A stretch of DNA of 64,000 nucleotides from Prorocentrum cordatum. Lineage: Eukaryota > Sar > Dinophyceae > Prorocentrales > Prorocentraceae. Made by a program: the position numbers and the translations under genes. The stretch spans positions 175,842 to 239,841 of the forward strand of contig CAUYUJ010014598.1 of the NCBI GenBank assembly GCA_963575745.1. The letters run 5' to 3'. Below the pieces are notes generated by a model. The model was not told the DNA's origin and did no database searches. It saw only the letters and a list, made by a program, of their open reading frames with translations. Positions 47,468-56,644 of this stretch are shown in pieces (the first letter of the stretch is position 1; each line of letters begins with the position of its first letter).

Positions 47468-50182
47468 CTAATCTTCCGCGCTCAAGCGCGCCAGGTGTTG
47501 GACCGTCCGCGGACAAACCGAGAGCAGGTCAACCTTGAAGTTCCTGGTTTCTAACGAACACACCCCAGGGCCAAGTTTCCACCCGATGCGCCTGCAGCTG
47601 GCTAAAGCCGCCGAAATCGGGCCACGCACAGAAGCCCACTCGCTTTTCGAAACGGTGGGGCGATCCAGGGCGGCATCAGCTGCTAATGAAAGTCGGGCGA
47701 TCCACTCCCGAGAAATCCAAGACTCCCATACCGCCTGGGCGAGCATATATATCGGACTTAGCGTGCACACGCACGCTGGGTCGATCGTCCGCGGCGCCGA
47801 GGGGGCGAGGTGGAGGTCGAGAGCGAGGGGGCGCCGAGCGGTACGAACGAAGAGAGCAGCGTGAGCAGCACGTCGCATCGGTTCGATCCCACTCCAAGCC
47901 CTCCCAGTCACCCCGCCCCCCCAAGTACCAGCAGGCGTGAGACCTAGAGAGACAAGCTGCTGTGTTTTGCCTCGCGCCGCCCGCAGCACTCGAATGCGTG
48001 CCGAGCGTCGAATCACGGTGGCCATGCGCTTGCTCCTCGTGGCCACACCAGGCCGCCGCCCGCAGCCGTAGCCCACGCCCCGGTTCCGTGCTGAGCGGCG
48101 GCCCTTGCCCCGCAGCGCCGCGCAGCGCCGCTGGACCTCGCGGCTGCGCTCGGAGGTGTTCGCCAGAACCACCCCCTTGCCGTCGTCGACCGTCAGGCCA
48201 TCGGCCAGTAAACCGCCTTGCAGCGTCGCATACGCCGCGCTGACCTGAGCCGCCACGCGCCTCGCCAGGCCCGTCTGGGCCAGCTGGATGTCGTCGACCA
48301 CGTTGCTCACCTGCACCGTCCGCAGGGCCACGATGGCGTCCAGGCGCGGCAGCAGGAACATCCGCATGCACAGGTCGGCAAAGCTGCAGCCTGCCACGAC
48401 GCCCCGCTGGGGGCGACATGCCGCGGTGGCCACGCCTTGGTAGCAGACGATGCGCTTCGTGGCGTATACCTGGAGGAGGAGCCTCATCATATGCACGTTG
48501 AAGCCCTGGGCCTCGGCGCGCTGGACCAGCAGCGCCCAGGGGATGTGCTCGTGCGCCTTGGACAGGTCCATGAGCACCGTGCAGGCAGCCTGGCCACGGT
48601 GAGTGGCCACCTCCGCGGTCGCCGCTTGGACCCACGCGCAGGTCTCGCAGCTCTGGCCAGCGGCGCCGTATATGTAGTCCTTGTGGTGGAGCGCGGCCCA
48701 GCGGGCGCCGAGGGGGTGCCTGGTCCACCGCGCGAAGGGTCGCATGATGCCTGGCGCCAGGCCAATGGTGCGCACGCCGCCCTCGGGCTTCGGCAGCAGC
48801 ACCATCTGCATCGCCGCCGAAGCCTGCGGCACGCAGCCCAGCGTCAGCATGCGGCGCCAGAGCGCGATGCAAGCCTCGAGCGCGGCATCGCAGAGCACCG
48901 CCACGTGGCGCGGGTGGATGGCGTCGCAGCCCAGGCCCGTGAGGAAGGGGAAGGTGTGCCCGACCTGGCGAAGCTCCTCAACCGTGGGCAGGCGTGGGGG
49001 CTCGCCTAGCTCCTGGGGCCAGGAGACCGCAGCACTGCCAGCGCCATCGCCCCAGAGCGCATGCCACGGTCGCGCAGCCGCCTCCGCCACCAGCTGCGCG
49101 GACTGGAGCCCCGTCTTGGGCTGCCAGCGGTCCGCTGCCCAGGGAGCGGCCTCGCGGAGCCAGCGGAAGCCTTTGCGAAGGCCGTCGCCAGCCGTGGCCT
49201 CGCGCGACCAGTCGAGCCGGGCCTTGTAGCGGCGGTGGGACGCGCGGCCCTCGGCAGCGTCAGCGGCCCGCTGGAGAGTGCCCAAGAGCCCCTCCACCTG
49301 CTCGGCGGCGAGAAAGGGGGGCTTGCGAGCCAGGCGGCGCCAGGTCTGCCAAATGACCTGGTCTGCGCCCAGCACAGGCGGCTTGAAGCGAAGCAGCTCA
49401 CCTGCAGCCTCCTCGCGTGCTGGTGACTGCCCGCGCGCCTCAGGACCTGCCATTCGCGCAGCCGTTCCGCCAGCCAGCTCCAGTGCTGCTCCGCGGGGGC
49501 GGCCCTGGCAGTGGGCGTCCAGCGCTGTCGCTGACGGCGCAGCTGCACCTGGGCCAGGCGAGCTCCCTCGCTCCTGCCGCGGTAGCGGTCCGCCTCGCGG
49601 CCTGCGCCCAGGCCGAGGTGCTGCAGCAGCTCGTCCTCGCAGCGGTCGAGGGCGCGGCTGCAGGCGGCGCCCAGCCCAGCAGGCGTCACCGCCGCGTCGA
49701 GGTCGTCGATCACGTCCTGCCAGCCTGGCGGGGGCAGCTGCGGCCCGATGAGCGCCTTCACGGGGAAGGGCCGCGGCCTGCGCAGGCGTGGGACCGTCGC
49801 GCCAGGCGGAGGGAGGGCCAGCTGCAGGACGACGGCCCTGTGAGTGCGAACCGCGAAGCGGTCGCACCTGCGGACAGACCGCACAGCTGCATCTTGGCTC
49901 ACACAGAAGAAGTCGATCTCCTGAGCAGCCTTGTGTGTGACGCATGTGGCTGCACTGGAGCATGCTAACCTCGCGTCCAGGGACAGGAGCAGCTGCGCCT
50001 CCTCCACCACCTCTGGAGTCATGTTCCAGTCGGCCCCGGCCACGAAGGGCCTGCGCATGGCTCGAATCACGGAGCCGAGGTTCATCATCAAGTCCAGGTT
50101 GAAGTCGCTGAGACCCTGACTGGTGTGAAAGTACGCTGACACCAACAGCGCGCCTTCGCGATCGCCGAGGGAGGTCATCCAA
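47468..50182 (-). CDS. LINE reverse transcriptase
   Basis: A frame of 904 codons, meaningful from about 49425 (residue 253: PAREEAAGELLRFKPPVLGA) to the stop. Before RT comes a helical linker (ADAAEGRASHRRYKARLDWS). RT motifs: PKPEGGVRTIGLAPGIMRPF (finger region), CTVLMDLSKAHEHIPW (motif A, Asp near residue 539), CRPQRGVVAGCSFADL (motif B), VSNVVDDIQLAQTG (motif C, Asp-Asp at 48292-48297). The spacing is typical of LINE RTs. After RT the frame continues to LSAED and a stop at 47468, where the RNase H phase is different. The N-terminal 250 residues of this frame overlap the endonuclease ORF out of phase and are spurious. Confidence 0.85.
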   Translation of the reverse strand: MDDLPRRSRRRAVGVSVLSHQSGSQRLQPGLDDEPRLRDSSHAQALRGRGRLEHDSRGGGGGAAAPVPGREVSMLQCSHMRHTQGCSGDRLLLCEPRCSCAVCPQVRPLRGSHSQGRRPAAGPPSAWRDGPTPAQAAALPREGAHRAAAAPARLAGRDRRPRRGGDACWAGRRLQPRPRPLRGRAAAAPRPGRRPRGGPLPRQERGSSPGPGAAAPSATALDAHCQGRPRGAALELAGGTAARMAGPEARGQSPAREEAAGELLRFKPPVLGADQVIWQTWRRLARKPPFLAAEQVEGLLGTLQRAADAAEGRASHRRYKARLDWSREATAGDGLRKGFRWLREAAPWAADRWQPKTGLQSAQLVAEAAARPWHALWGDGAGSAAVSWPQELGEPPRLPTVEELRQVGHTFPFLTGLGCDAIHPRHVAVLCDAALEACIALWRRMLTLGCVPQASAAMQMVLLPKPEGGVRTIGLAPGIMRPFARWTRHPLGARWAALHHKDYIYGAAGQSCETCAWVQAATAEVATHRGQAACTVLMDLSKAHEHIPWALLVQRAEAQGFNVHMMRLLLQVYATKRIVCYQGVATAACRPQRGVVAGCSFADLCMRMFLLPRLDAIVALRTVQVSNVVDDIQLAQTGLARRVAAQVSAAYATLQGGLLADGLTVDDGKGVVLANTSERSREVQRRCAALRGKGRRSARNRGVGYGCGRRPGVATRSKRMATVIRRSARIRVLRAARGKTQQLVSLGLTPAGTWGGGVTGRAWSGIEPMRRAAHAALFVRTARRPLALDLHLAPSAPRTIDPACVCTLSPIYMLAQAVWESWISREWIARLSLAADAALDRPTVSKSEWASVRGPISAALASCRRIGWKLGPGVCSLETRNFKVDLLSVCPRTVQHLARLSAED

Positions 50183-53100
50183 AAGCCAAGGCGGGCCGAG
50201 CAGCGAACGGCGATGTGGTCATCGGCGGACTCGACGCGCTGAAGATGTACCCAGGGGCGGACCAGGACTCCCACGCCTGCAGAGGTGCCGCCTTTAGCTG
50301 TGGCCACAGCAGGGATCAGGTCAGCATGCCAGCCTGCGGCGCGAGCGGCGCGAACCGCCGAAGCCAACTGGCGGGGCTCGGTCAGGTGGTGCTCCTGGAT
50401 CAGGATGGCTTGGATGCCGTCATCTACGTTGCCCTGTTCCAGCTGCGTGAGGCAGGACGTCCAGCATGTCGCGTTCACGGTCATGATCCCGACGTGGGCG
50501 TCCCGAGTGCGCGCAGTGCGGTCTGGCCGCGGTCCTCGCCGCTTGCCCTTCGCAGCCGAGCAGCATCCCGCGATGTGCCCAGCAGCAGCCGCCGCAGGCC
50601 CAGCCGCCGCGCCAGGCCAAGGGGAGCCCCCGCGAGCAGCGCCGCCGCCAGCGGCCGGCACGCCACCAGCGCCATGAGCTCCAGGAGCCACTGGCCGAAG
50701 GGCGCCGCGCGGTGGTACTCTTTGGACAGGTGGTGCCTGTTGTAGAACCGAGCTGCTAGTAGGGCTCGACGTCGCACGGGTAGAGGAACGACATGGACCG
50801 TACCCACTTCGTTGGCCACTCCCGTTGACGACATTGGGAGTGGCACCGTGGGGGGGCGCCTCCCATCCTGCAGACGGCAGGTGGGCAGGCAAGTGGATGC
50901 CGTAGGAGCCGAGGTCGTGAAAGCCGACGGCACTGAGGAGCCAGTGGATGCCGTTGCCGTTGTCGAGCATTTCCGTCTCCTGGTGCAGCGCGAGGAGGTG
51001 CTCGAGCAACTCATGGAGCCACGCCTCAGGGTCGTCAATGCGCATGCGGGCCAGCCAGGCACGATACCGTGCTCGCGCAGCGCGGCGGCGTCGAAAGGCA
51101 GCGAGACAGATATCGATGGCCATATCGACTCGCGCCGCTCCAGGATTGTCGTGCCCATCTCGCCGCGCACGCTCCAAGACCAGAGCTTGGAAGCTCTGGT
51201 GAGTAAGGAAGCGGGCAACGACTGGGACGCAATGCTGGTGCCAGTGCAAGCCGTCCCTCGCCTCGTCGTCCGTCATGGGGTCCTCCAGCCAGTGGCCAGT
51301 GTACGTGCGCAGGGCCCGCTGCAAGGCGTCGAGGCTCTCGAGGCCCTCGCGGCGAGCTGGCCCCACATCCTTGAGCTCGTACTCCCCGAACGAGTACCCC
51401 CTGCTCGAAACCCGCTGGATGCGTGGCCGCGCCGCGCCTTGGCCTCGCAGGCGGCCGCGCCGAGTGCGCCGCTGCCGCCGGGCAGCAAGCGTGGGCTCGT
51501 GGGCCTCCGCGAAGATGTCGTGCCTGAGCCCTCCGTCAGGCAGTGGATCAGCGCCTGCAGGGCTAGCCGCCTCCTTGCCAGTGCCTCCGCTGGGAAAGCT
51601 GCGGCCTCCCTTGGCGGCTCGGCCCTTGCCGCTCGCAGCCGCCTTGCTGGCGGCGAGGCGCTGGCGGCCTGCCTCCAGGACGCCCACGGCAGCAGCCACC
51701 GCGCCTGGGGCGCCCGCACTCGCAGCAGCAGCAGGAGCGGCTGGCGAAGCAGGCGGCGGCGTCGGCGGGGCGGCAGCCTGCGAGCCGCCAGCGGGAGGCG
51801 CTGCGGCTGGCTCAGCGGGCGGCTGATCACCTGCAGGACCTGGTGCACCCGAAGCCTCCTGCGGCGGCTGAGGCGGCGGGGAGGTCGTGGCGCGCCGCTT
51901 CTTCTTGAGTCGGGCTCGCAGCTCGCGATGGGCCTTCTCCAGAGCCTCCGCCTCCGTCTTGAACTGGCCGAAAGCGTCCTGAGCCATGGCCGCGAAGCGA
52001 GCCTGGAGCTCCTCGAGCCGCCGCTGCGCCTCCTGCCGATCGCTCTCCTCCACCTCGTAGTCTTCCAGGGCCTCCAGGCCGAAGAGGCCTTCGTCGTCCA
52101 GCTCCCACGCCGCCTTGCCCGCCAGCAAAGCCGAGACGCTGAGCTTGGGCACCGCCGACGCGGACGGGCCTGTCTTGCCCTCGATGCCCACTGGCGCCAC
52201 CGACACCGCCAGAGCCTGCACCGCGCTGGTGTAGATCGCCTGCGCGCCGTCCAGAGCGGCAGTGCACTTGGCGACCCGCTCCGTGGCCTGGTCGAGCCTC
52301 TGCTGGAGCGCGTCCGCCTCCTCCAGCGCGGCGTCCAGGGCTGCGGCAGCAGCATCTCGCGCAGCGCCAGCCTCTGCCACAGTGAGGGGCCTGGCCAAGC
52401 GCTGTGCGCGGAGGGTGTCCAGCTGGTGCTTATACTTGGCGACGGCGGGCTCGTCACCTGAGAATCGGAGGAGCTCCACCAGCTGGACCAGCTTGGCCTC
52501 CTCGGGGTCAGCGTCGGGCGCCAGTGCCTGGTCCGCGTCGGCCGCGATGCGCACTCCTCGGCTGGAGCTGCGTGGGCGTCCTCCAGCGCCGCGAGCACCG
52601 CCATCGGGAACCCCGTCGCGGCGCGACCCCGCGGCATCCTGGCGCCATGGGGGTTCGCGAGCAGCACGTCCGAGGCTGGTGGAGCGGCGGCGGCTGCCAG
52701 CGCCACCGCGAGCAGCTTCACCAGCTGGCACCAGCTGGAGCGGGCGCTTGCAGTGACAGCACCACGTCCACCAATGCTCGTTCTTGCGGCACCCGCAGTG
52801 CGCGCACGCCTGGGCGCGCCCGCCGCTGTTGCCGCTGCCAGCCATCGCCATGGCGTCGTCGTCGTCCCCAGTGCCGCCGCTGCGGGCGAGAGCCAGCAAG
52901 GGCGCCGCCGAGCCGTGGTGCCCGTCGAGCAGTGCCGCGGCGGCCTCCAGCTGGGCGCGCTGGCGGTGGGAAGGCGTGCCCCGCCACGCGTGCAGAAGAG
53001 CGCGTGCCGCAGCACGCGCGCGGCGCTCGCGCCTGTGCCACGCCGCCTCCGTGGGCAGCGCGATGGTCCCCGCCCGAGGGGAGCCTGCGGCGGCCTGTCC

Positions 53101-53415
53101 GCCCCCAGGCCTTTGGGCAGAAACTCGGCCGTGGGAAGAAGGACGCGGGGCAGGAGTGACCTGGCGCTTGGCCGCGAGGGGGGGCAGCAGATGGGGGGGG
53201 GCCGATCGAGGATCGCAAAAGGGTTGCCCTGGAGGGGGCCCAAAGGGGCGGTAGACTGTCACCGCAGGCCCAAAAGGTGCCGGCCCCCTCGACCTGCACC
53301 TTCTGGACCTTCCGCGCGACAGGTGCCACGTTGCCGCGGCCGCCGCCGCGGCCGCAGCGGCGGCCCCGTCGAGACCGCAGCGGCGGCCGCGGCCGCGGCC
53401 GCATCGCGCCAGCAC
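49006..53415 (-). CDS. LINE ORF with zinc finger, coiled coil and APE endonuclease
   Basis: A frame of 1469 codons, meaningful to about 49425. An Ala/Arg/Pro-rich N-terminus is followed by a zinc-finger-like CAHCGCRKNEHWWTWCCHC near residues 203-222. A charged coiled-coil stretch (EESDRQEAQRRLEELQARFA) lies near 450-515, then a Pro/Ala linker. A second helical domain runs about residues 690-860 (TGHWLEDPMTDDEARDGLHW). The endonuclease-exonuclease-phosphatase domain begins near residue 975: IMTVNATCW (Asn), AILIQEHHL (catalytic Glu), AGVGVLVRP, VAGADWNMTPE (Asp/Asn), AQEIDFFCVS (Asp) and RTHRAVVLQL (in place of the common SDH). It would nick target DNA to prime reverse transcription. Between about 50830 and 50500 another - strand phase looks more protein-like. 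After QHARRLQVSC the phase shifts to the RT frame. Confidence 0.75.
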   Translation of the reverse strand: MLARCGRGRGRRCGLDGAAAAAAAAAAATWHLSRGRSRRCRSRGPAPFGPAVTVYRPFGPPPGQPFCDPRSAPPHLLPPLAAKRQVTPAPRPSSHGRVSAQRPGGGQAAAGSPRAGTIALPTEAAWHRRERRARAAARALLHAWRGTPSHRQRAQLEAAAALLDGHHGSAAPLLALARSGGTGDDDDAMAMAGSGNSGGRAQACAHCGCRKNEHWWTWCCHCKRPLQLVPAGEAARGGAGSRRRSTSLGRAAREPPWRQDAAGSRRDGVPDGGARGAGGRPRSSSRGVRIAADADQALAPDADPEEAKLVQLVELLRFSGDEPAVAKYKHQLDTLRAQRLARPLTVAEAGAARDAAAAALDAALEEADALQQRLDQATERVAKCTAALDGAQAIYTSAVQALAVSVAPVGIEGKTGPSASAVPKLSVSALLAGKAAWELDDEGLFGLEALEDYEVEESDRQEAQRRLEELQARFAAMAQDAFGQFKTEAEALEKAHRELRARLKKKRRATTSPPPQPPQEASGAPGPAGDQPPAEPAAAPPAGGSQAAAPPTPPPASPAAPAAAASAGAPGAVAAAVGVLEAGRQRLAASKAAASGKGRAAKGGRSFPSGGTGKEAASPAGADPLPDGGLRHDIFAEAHEPTLAARRQRRTRRGRLRGQGAARPRIQRVSSRGYSFGEYELKDVGPARREGLESLDALQRALRTYTGHWLEDPMTDDEARDGLHWHQHCVPVVARFLTHQSFQALVLERARRDGHDNPGAARVDMAIDICLAAFRRRRAARARYRAWLARMRIDDPEAWLHELLEHLLALHQETEMLDNGNGIHWLLSAVGFHDLGSYGIHLPAHLPSAGWEAPPHGATPNVVNGSGQRSGYGPCRSSTRATSSPTSSSVLQQAPPVQRVPPRGALRPVAPGAHGAGGVPAAGGGAARGGSPWPGAAAGPAAAAAGHIAGCCSAAKGKRRGPRPDRTARTRDAHVGIMTVNATCWTSCLTQLEQGNVDDGIQAILIQEHHLTEPRQLASAVRAARAAGWHADLIPAVATAKGGTSAGVGVLVRPWVHLQRVESADDHIAVRCSARLGFWMTSLGDREGALLVSAYFHTSQGLSDFNLDLMMNLGSVIRAMRRPFVAGADWNMTPEVVEEAQLLLSLDARLACSSAATCVTHKAAQEIDFFCVSQDAAVRSVRRCDRFAVRTHRAVVLQLALPPPGATVPRLRRPRPFPVKALIGPQLPPPGWQDVIDDLDAAVTPAGLGAACSRALDRCEDELLQHLGLGAGREADRYRGRSEGARLAQVQLRRQRQRWTPTARAAPAEQHWSWLAERLREWQVLRRAGSHQHARRLQVSCFASSRLCWAQTRSFGRPGAAWLASPPFSPPSRWRGSWALSSGPLTLPRAARPTAATRPGSTGRARPRLATAFAKASAGSARPLPGQRTAGSPRRGSSPRSWWRRRLRDRGMRSGAMALAVLRSPGPRS

Positions 53416-53433
53416 CTTCCGCGCGGAAGGTGC
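53412..53433. other. Perfect 22-base palindrome
   Basis: The left half is GCACCTTCCGC and the right half its exact reverse complement, with no loop. It lies near the start of the LINE open frame. A half-related CCTTCCGCGCGACAGGTGCC occurs at 53308-53327. Confidence 0.8.
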
Positions 53434-54467
53434 GACATGTGCAGGTCGGGTCGAGGGAAAGGCGCGCGTGTTTGTTCGCCTTCCTCGGTACTGCGCTTAC
53501 CAGCGTAGCACGGCGCGGAAGGAAGGCAGCGTGGACCACTGACCCTGGGGATGCCCAGCGTCCATTTGCAGGTAGCCCGCACAGTTTCGATCCAGGCCAA
53601 GGCTCAAGCTGTAGCTACGGGTCACGACCACAGTTCGAGGAAGCGCAAACATGGATCAAGGCGCGTGGACTAGCGACGGGTCCCGTTTCAGTACAGAGTC
53701 GGCGACCTCCGACGCAAAATCGGGCGGTATTGGCGCCCTGTTACGCGCGTTACTTGCCCTGATCCTTGGACCTGGCGCCCACGCGCCAGGTCCACGCATC
53801 CCTAATCCATGTTAGCCAGTGCCTCCACAGTTCCCCCCCCCCCCCCGTTTTACTTGGAATTCTCCCCGTCAACGAGCGCCCGAGGGGTGCAGGGGCCCCA
53901 AAACGTCCGCACCGAAGCAGGCTCGGCGGCGTCGAAACGCCGGCAGCGCCTTGCTGGAGTGCTCCGTAGTTGCTGCGTTGGTTGGCCGTGCACCGTCCCC
54001 GTCCCCTCTTCCGGGGGAGGGGCGCCGATGCATCCGCTAGTTTGCTCGACGTGGAGCACGACTTTCCCCATGCCGACGTCGCCGGTGCATCGACGAATGG
54101 AAACGAGAGGCGGACGGAGAGCGGGGACCAGGACATGGGGAGAGGGAGAAGGAGGAACCAGATGGGAAGGGTGTGAGGTGAGGGGAGTGGGGAGAATGGT
54201 GGAAAGGCAGGTGAGGGAGCGCGCAAGAACGAAGGCACGGGTGCAGATGCAGAACTCCCAGCGGTGCAGGCAGCCGAGCCGACATAGAGCACACAAGCAC
54301 ACACATCCTACGCACAGTCTTGCGGCGTCGATCGGGAGAAGCGAAGTCCGAGGATGACTACATGGTGCCCTCTCCCTCGTCTCGCCCCCCTCGCGGACGG
54401 CGACGGGCTCGGGGAGTGGGCCAGCAGTACGAGCGCAGGGGGAACAAAGAGGCACCGACACCGCCAC
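53416..54467. other. Non-coding stretch upstream of the LINE
   Basis: It contains the 5' flank of the LINE, a hairpin at 53768-53793 (GGACCTGGCGC-CCAC-GCGCCAGGTCC), and a C run at 53828-53838. No gene is supported. Confidence 0.5.
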
Positions 54468-54641
54468 GTATACACCTTAGGCGATGCTTAAGAAAACCCA
54501 AGTTTTCGGCCAGAGGCTCGATTATTCTTAACTTTTCAATGTAAATCCCAAGATTCTGATAGAAGTTCTGGGTTTTATTCAAGTTCTGAGACTATGAATT
54601 TCTTAACCCATGATTTCTTAAGCATTTCGCAGGGTGTATAC
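54468..54641. mobile_element. MITE with TA target duplication (174 bases)
   Basis: The ends are inverted copies: left TACACCTTAGGCGATGCTTA and right (on the - strand) TACACCCTGCGAAATGCTTA, both continuing AGAAA. TA flanks each side (CG-TA-TACACC and GGTGTA-TA-CTCC), the signature of Tc1/mariner-type insertion. The interior is A+T-rich in a G+C-rich setting and has no coding capacity. Confidence 0.65.
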
Positions 54642-54850
54642 TCCTCTGACCCGTCCCCGGGCGCGTTCTGACCAAGATTTCCAGACGAGCCCGGCCGTGG
54701 CGACGAGGCCTCCCAAACGGGGTCGGAGCAGACGGGGGTCGAAGGATCGCGCCCATGTTCCTCCTCCCCTCCCCCGGCGACCCCTCCTCCATCCTCGCCC
54801 TCCCCTTCCCAACCTCACGCTTACTTTATCTCTCCTCTTCTTCATCTCAC
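54642..54850. other. Short unique spacer
   Basis: Unremarkable sequence between the TA-flanked MITE and the CAT array; no gene is supported. Confidence 0.5.
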
Positions 54851-54890
<40 letters not shown>

Positions 54891-55100
54891 TCTCGTCCTC
54901 ATCCTCATCCTCATCCTCATCCTCATCCTCATTATCATCAGCATCGTCATCATCATTATCATCATCCTCATCCTCATCCTCATCATCAGCAGCATCAGCA
55001 TCGTCATCTTCATCTTCATATTCATATTCATATTCTTCATCATCAGCACCATAGTCAGCATCATCAGCATCACCATCAGCATCATCATCATCGTCACCAC
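54851..55100. repeat. CAT triplet array
   Basis: An ATC/CAT array with CTCATC and ATATTC variants. The Ile-rich, Ser-rich and Met-rich frames are artefacts of the repeat. Confidence 0.9.
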
Positions 55101-55646
55101 ATCTCCTCGTCTCCTTTCCCTCGTTCGGTTCCTCCTCCTCCTCCCGCCCCTGCCCACCAAGGAGAAAGAAGGAAGCGCAGTAGGAGGAGGAGCAGGAGGA
55201 GGAGGAGGAGGAGGAGGAGGAGGAGGAGGTTCGGGAGGCGGGAATTTTTCAATACAGTGGGGGCGCTGAAAAAGCAACCCTTCTCGCTGGGGAGGGGCTC
55301 GGTGTTCCTTAATTGTTCCACACCTTGCCCAAGATTTCCTCAGATTTCCGATGGCGAAGTCGAAATTCAACTTATGGAAGAAGGGGCCTCGGTGCTTTAT
55401 TTAGGGCTCCTTAGGTCAACGCCTCGACTGTGCCCGCTCGACGACCTCGCAGGGGCCTGCCGAGAGTTGTCTCCGGTCGCCTGGGCCTCGCCTTGCTGGC
55501 GCGAGCGTCTACCGGGCAGCTCCCGGAGTCCCGGAGGCGCTCCTCCGGGCAGGAGGCGCGGCGGCCTCCTCGTCGGCGGAGTCGCTGTCCAAGGGGCGGG
55601 CGCGACCCGCCTCGTCGGCGGGGTGGATCACGCGGGACGGGAGGGG
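55101..55646. other. Gene-poor stretch with GGA tract
   Basis: A GGA tract lies at about 55180-55230. The remainder has overlapping short frames and no recognisable gene. Confidence 0.5.
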
Positions 55647-55805
55647 GCAAAAACACACAGACACAACGAATCGTCGATTCCCAGGAAAATATAGGAAAAT
55701 ATGGGAAGTGGGGGGGAAGACGGAAATCCCAAGAATATGCTGAAATATGGGGAATCCTGTTGCTTGTGTGCATTTAGTTGTGTGTCCCTGGGCCCCTTCA
55801 GCGGT
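55647..55805. repeat. Dispersed repeat family 3, copy 1
   Basis: About 155 bases homologous to 59570-59725, sharing AAACACACAGACACAA, TCGATTCCC, GAAAATATAGGAAAATAT, TTGTGTGCATTTAGTTGTGT (TTGTGTGTATTTATTTGTGT in copy 2) and GTGTCCCTGGGCCCCTTCA. The ACACACA start and TGTGTGT end suggest weak terminal inverted repeats, so it may be another MITE. Confidence 0.7.
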
Positions 55806-56644
55806 CCGCTGCTCCTTGCTCTCTTTGCGGACCAGATTACCCTCGGGCGCGCGATCTTGCCTACCCTCCGCTCCGCAGATATGCCAGATGCTCGGTGCAG
55901 CTTGGAAGAATCCGTGCATGCAATATATGTCAATCCATCACGCGGGTAGAGCACAGGTTCGCATGCCTGCAACCGCAGTTCGTTTGGACGAATATGCAAA
56001 CCTGCGGTTCTGCTTGCGGCTTCGAATTGGCAATCGCTTTCCATGGCTCCGAAGATTACCGCGAAGGCGTGCTGCAGGCCAATCAGCACGCAGTCCTTCG
56101 GGCAGGGCATCTCTGCTTCGAGGGGGTTGGTGTGAAGGAGGCCGTTGTCGCTGGCGATCTTGGCTTCCGTGTGCATTCTCGCAGGAGGATGATTGAGAGG
56201 AGGAAGAGGACAAACGAGGGTGGAAGAAGAAGAAGAAGAAGAATAAGAAGAGAAAGAGGAGCAGGAGGAGCAGGAGGGAGAAGAGGACGCGGAAGAGGAG
56301 GAAGGAGGAAGAAGGACGAGCAGGCGGGTGGAGGAGGAAGAGGGGGCAGAGGGAAGGACGAGGATGAGGAGGAAGAAGATGAAGGTGGACGAGGAGGAGG
56401 AGGAGGAGGAGGAGGAGGAGGACGACGACGACGACGACGACGATCGCGACCTGCGGGCGCAGGTCCACGTCGGCGATCTCGAGCCCGAGGCGCCCGGCCT
56501 CCCGCGCGCCACGGAGGTCCACGACCTCGTCGGTCTCGTCGGTCTCCGTCACCGACGAGGCGGCCCGCTCCCTCCCGCTGCCTCCGCCTGCGGCGGCCAG
56601 GGGCGGCCAAGAGGGGGGGGGATGACTTGCGAAGGGGGGGAGGT
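55806..56644. other. Gene-poor stretch with GGA/GAC tracts
   Basis: Purine-rich GAAGAA and GGAGGA tracts at about 56220-56420 pass into GAC at about 56421-56443. Frames are Arg/Glu/Ser artefacts. No gene is supported. Confidence 0.55.

Larger units (their letters stand above)
45960..53540 (-). mobile_element. Non-LTR (LINE-type) retrotransposon, APE-RT-RNase H
   Basis: Read on the - strand, the order is zinc finger and coiled coil, APE-type endonuclease, reverse transcriptase, CCHC-like finger, RNase H, zinc ribbon. This is the order of APE-clade LINEs that carry RNase H. The reading frame changes near 49425 (between endonuclease and RT) and between about 47470 and 47400 (between RT and RNase H). 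Ends and target-site duplication were not identified; the start near 53500 is inferred from the first long frame. Confidence 0.8.

Noticed and set aside
47676-48872. A 398-codon - strand frame overlapping the LINE reverse transcriptase
   Set aside because: It is the out-of-phase shadow of the RT frame, Arg/Pro/Gly-rich without motifs.
50812-52461. A 549-codon + strand frame antisense to the LINE
   Set aside because: It is antisense to the endonuclease ORF and arises from its high G+C content; no domain is visible.
53590-53625. A spliced-leader relic around AAGGCTCAAGCTGTAGC
   Set aside because: Only GGCTCAAG matches and the orientation is opposite to the nearby LINE; this is too short to support.
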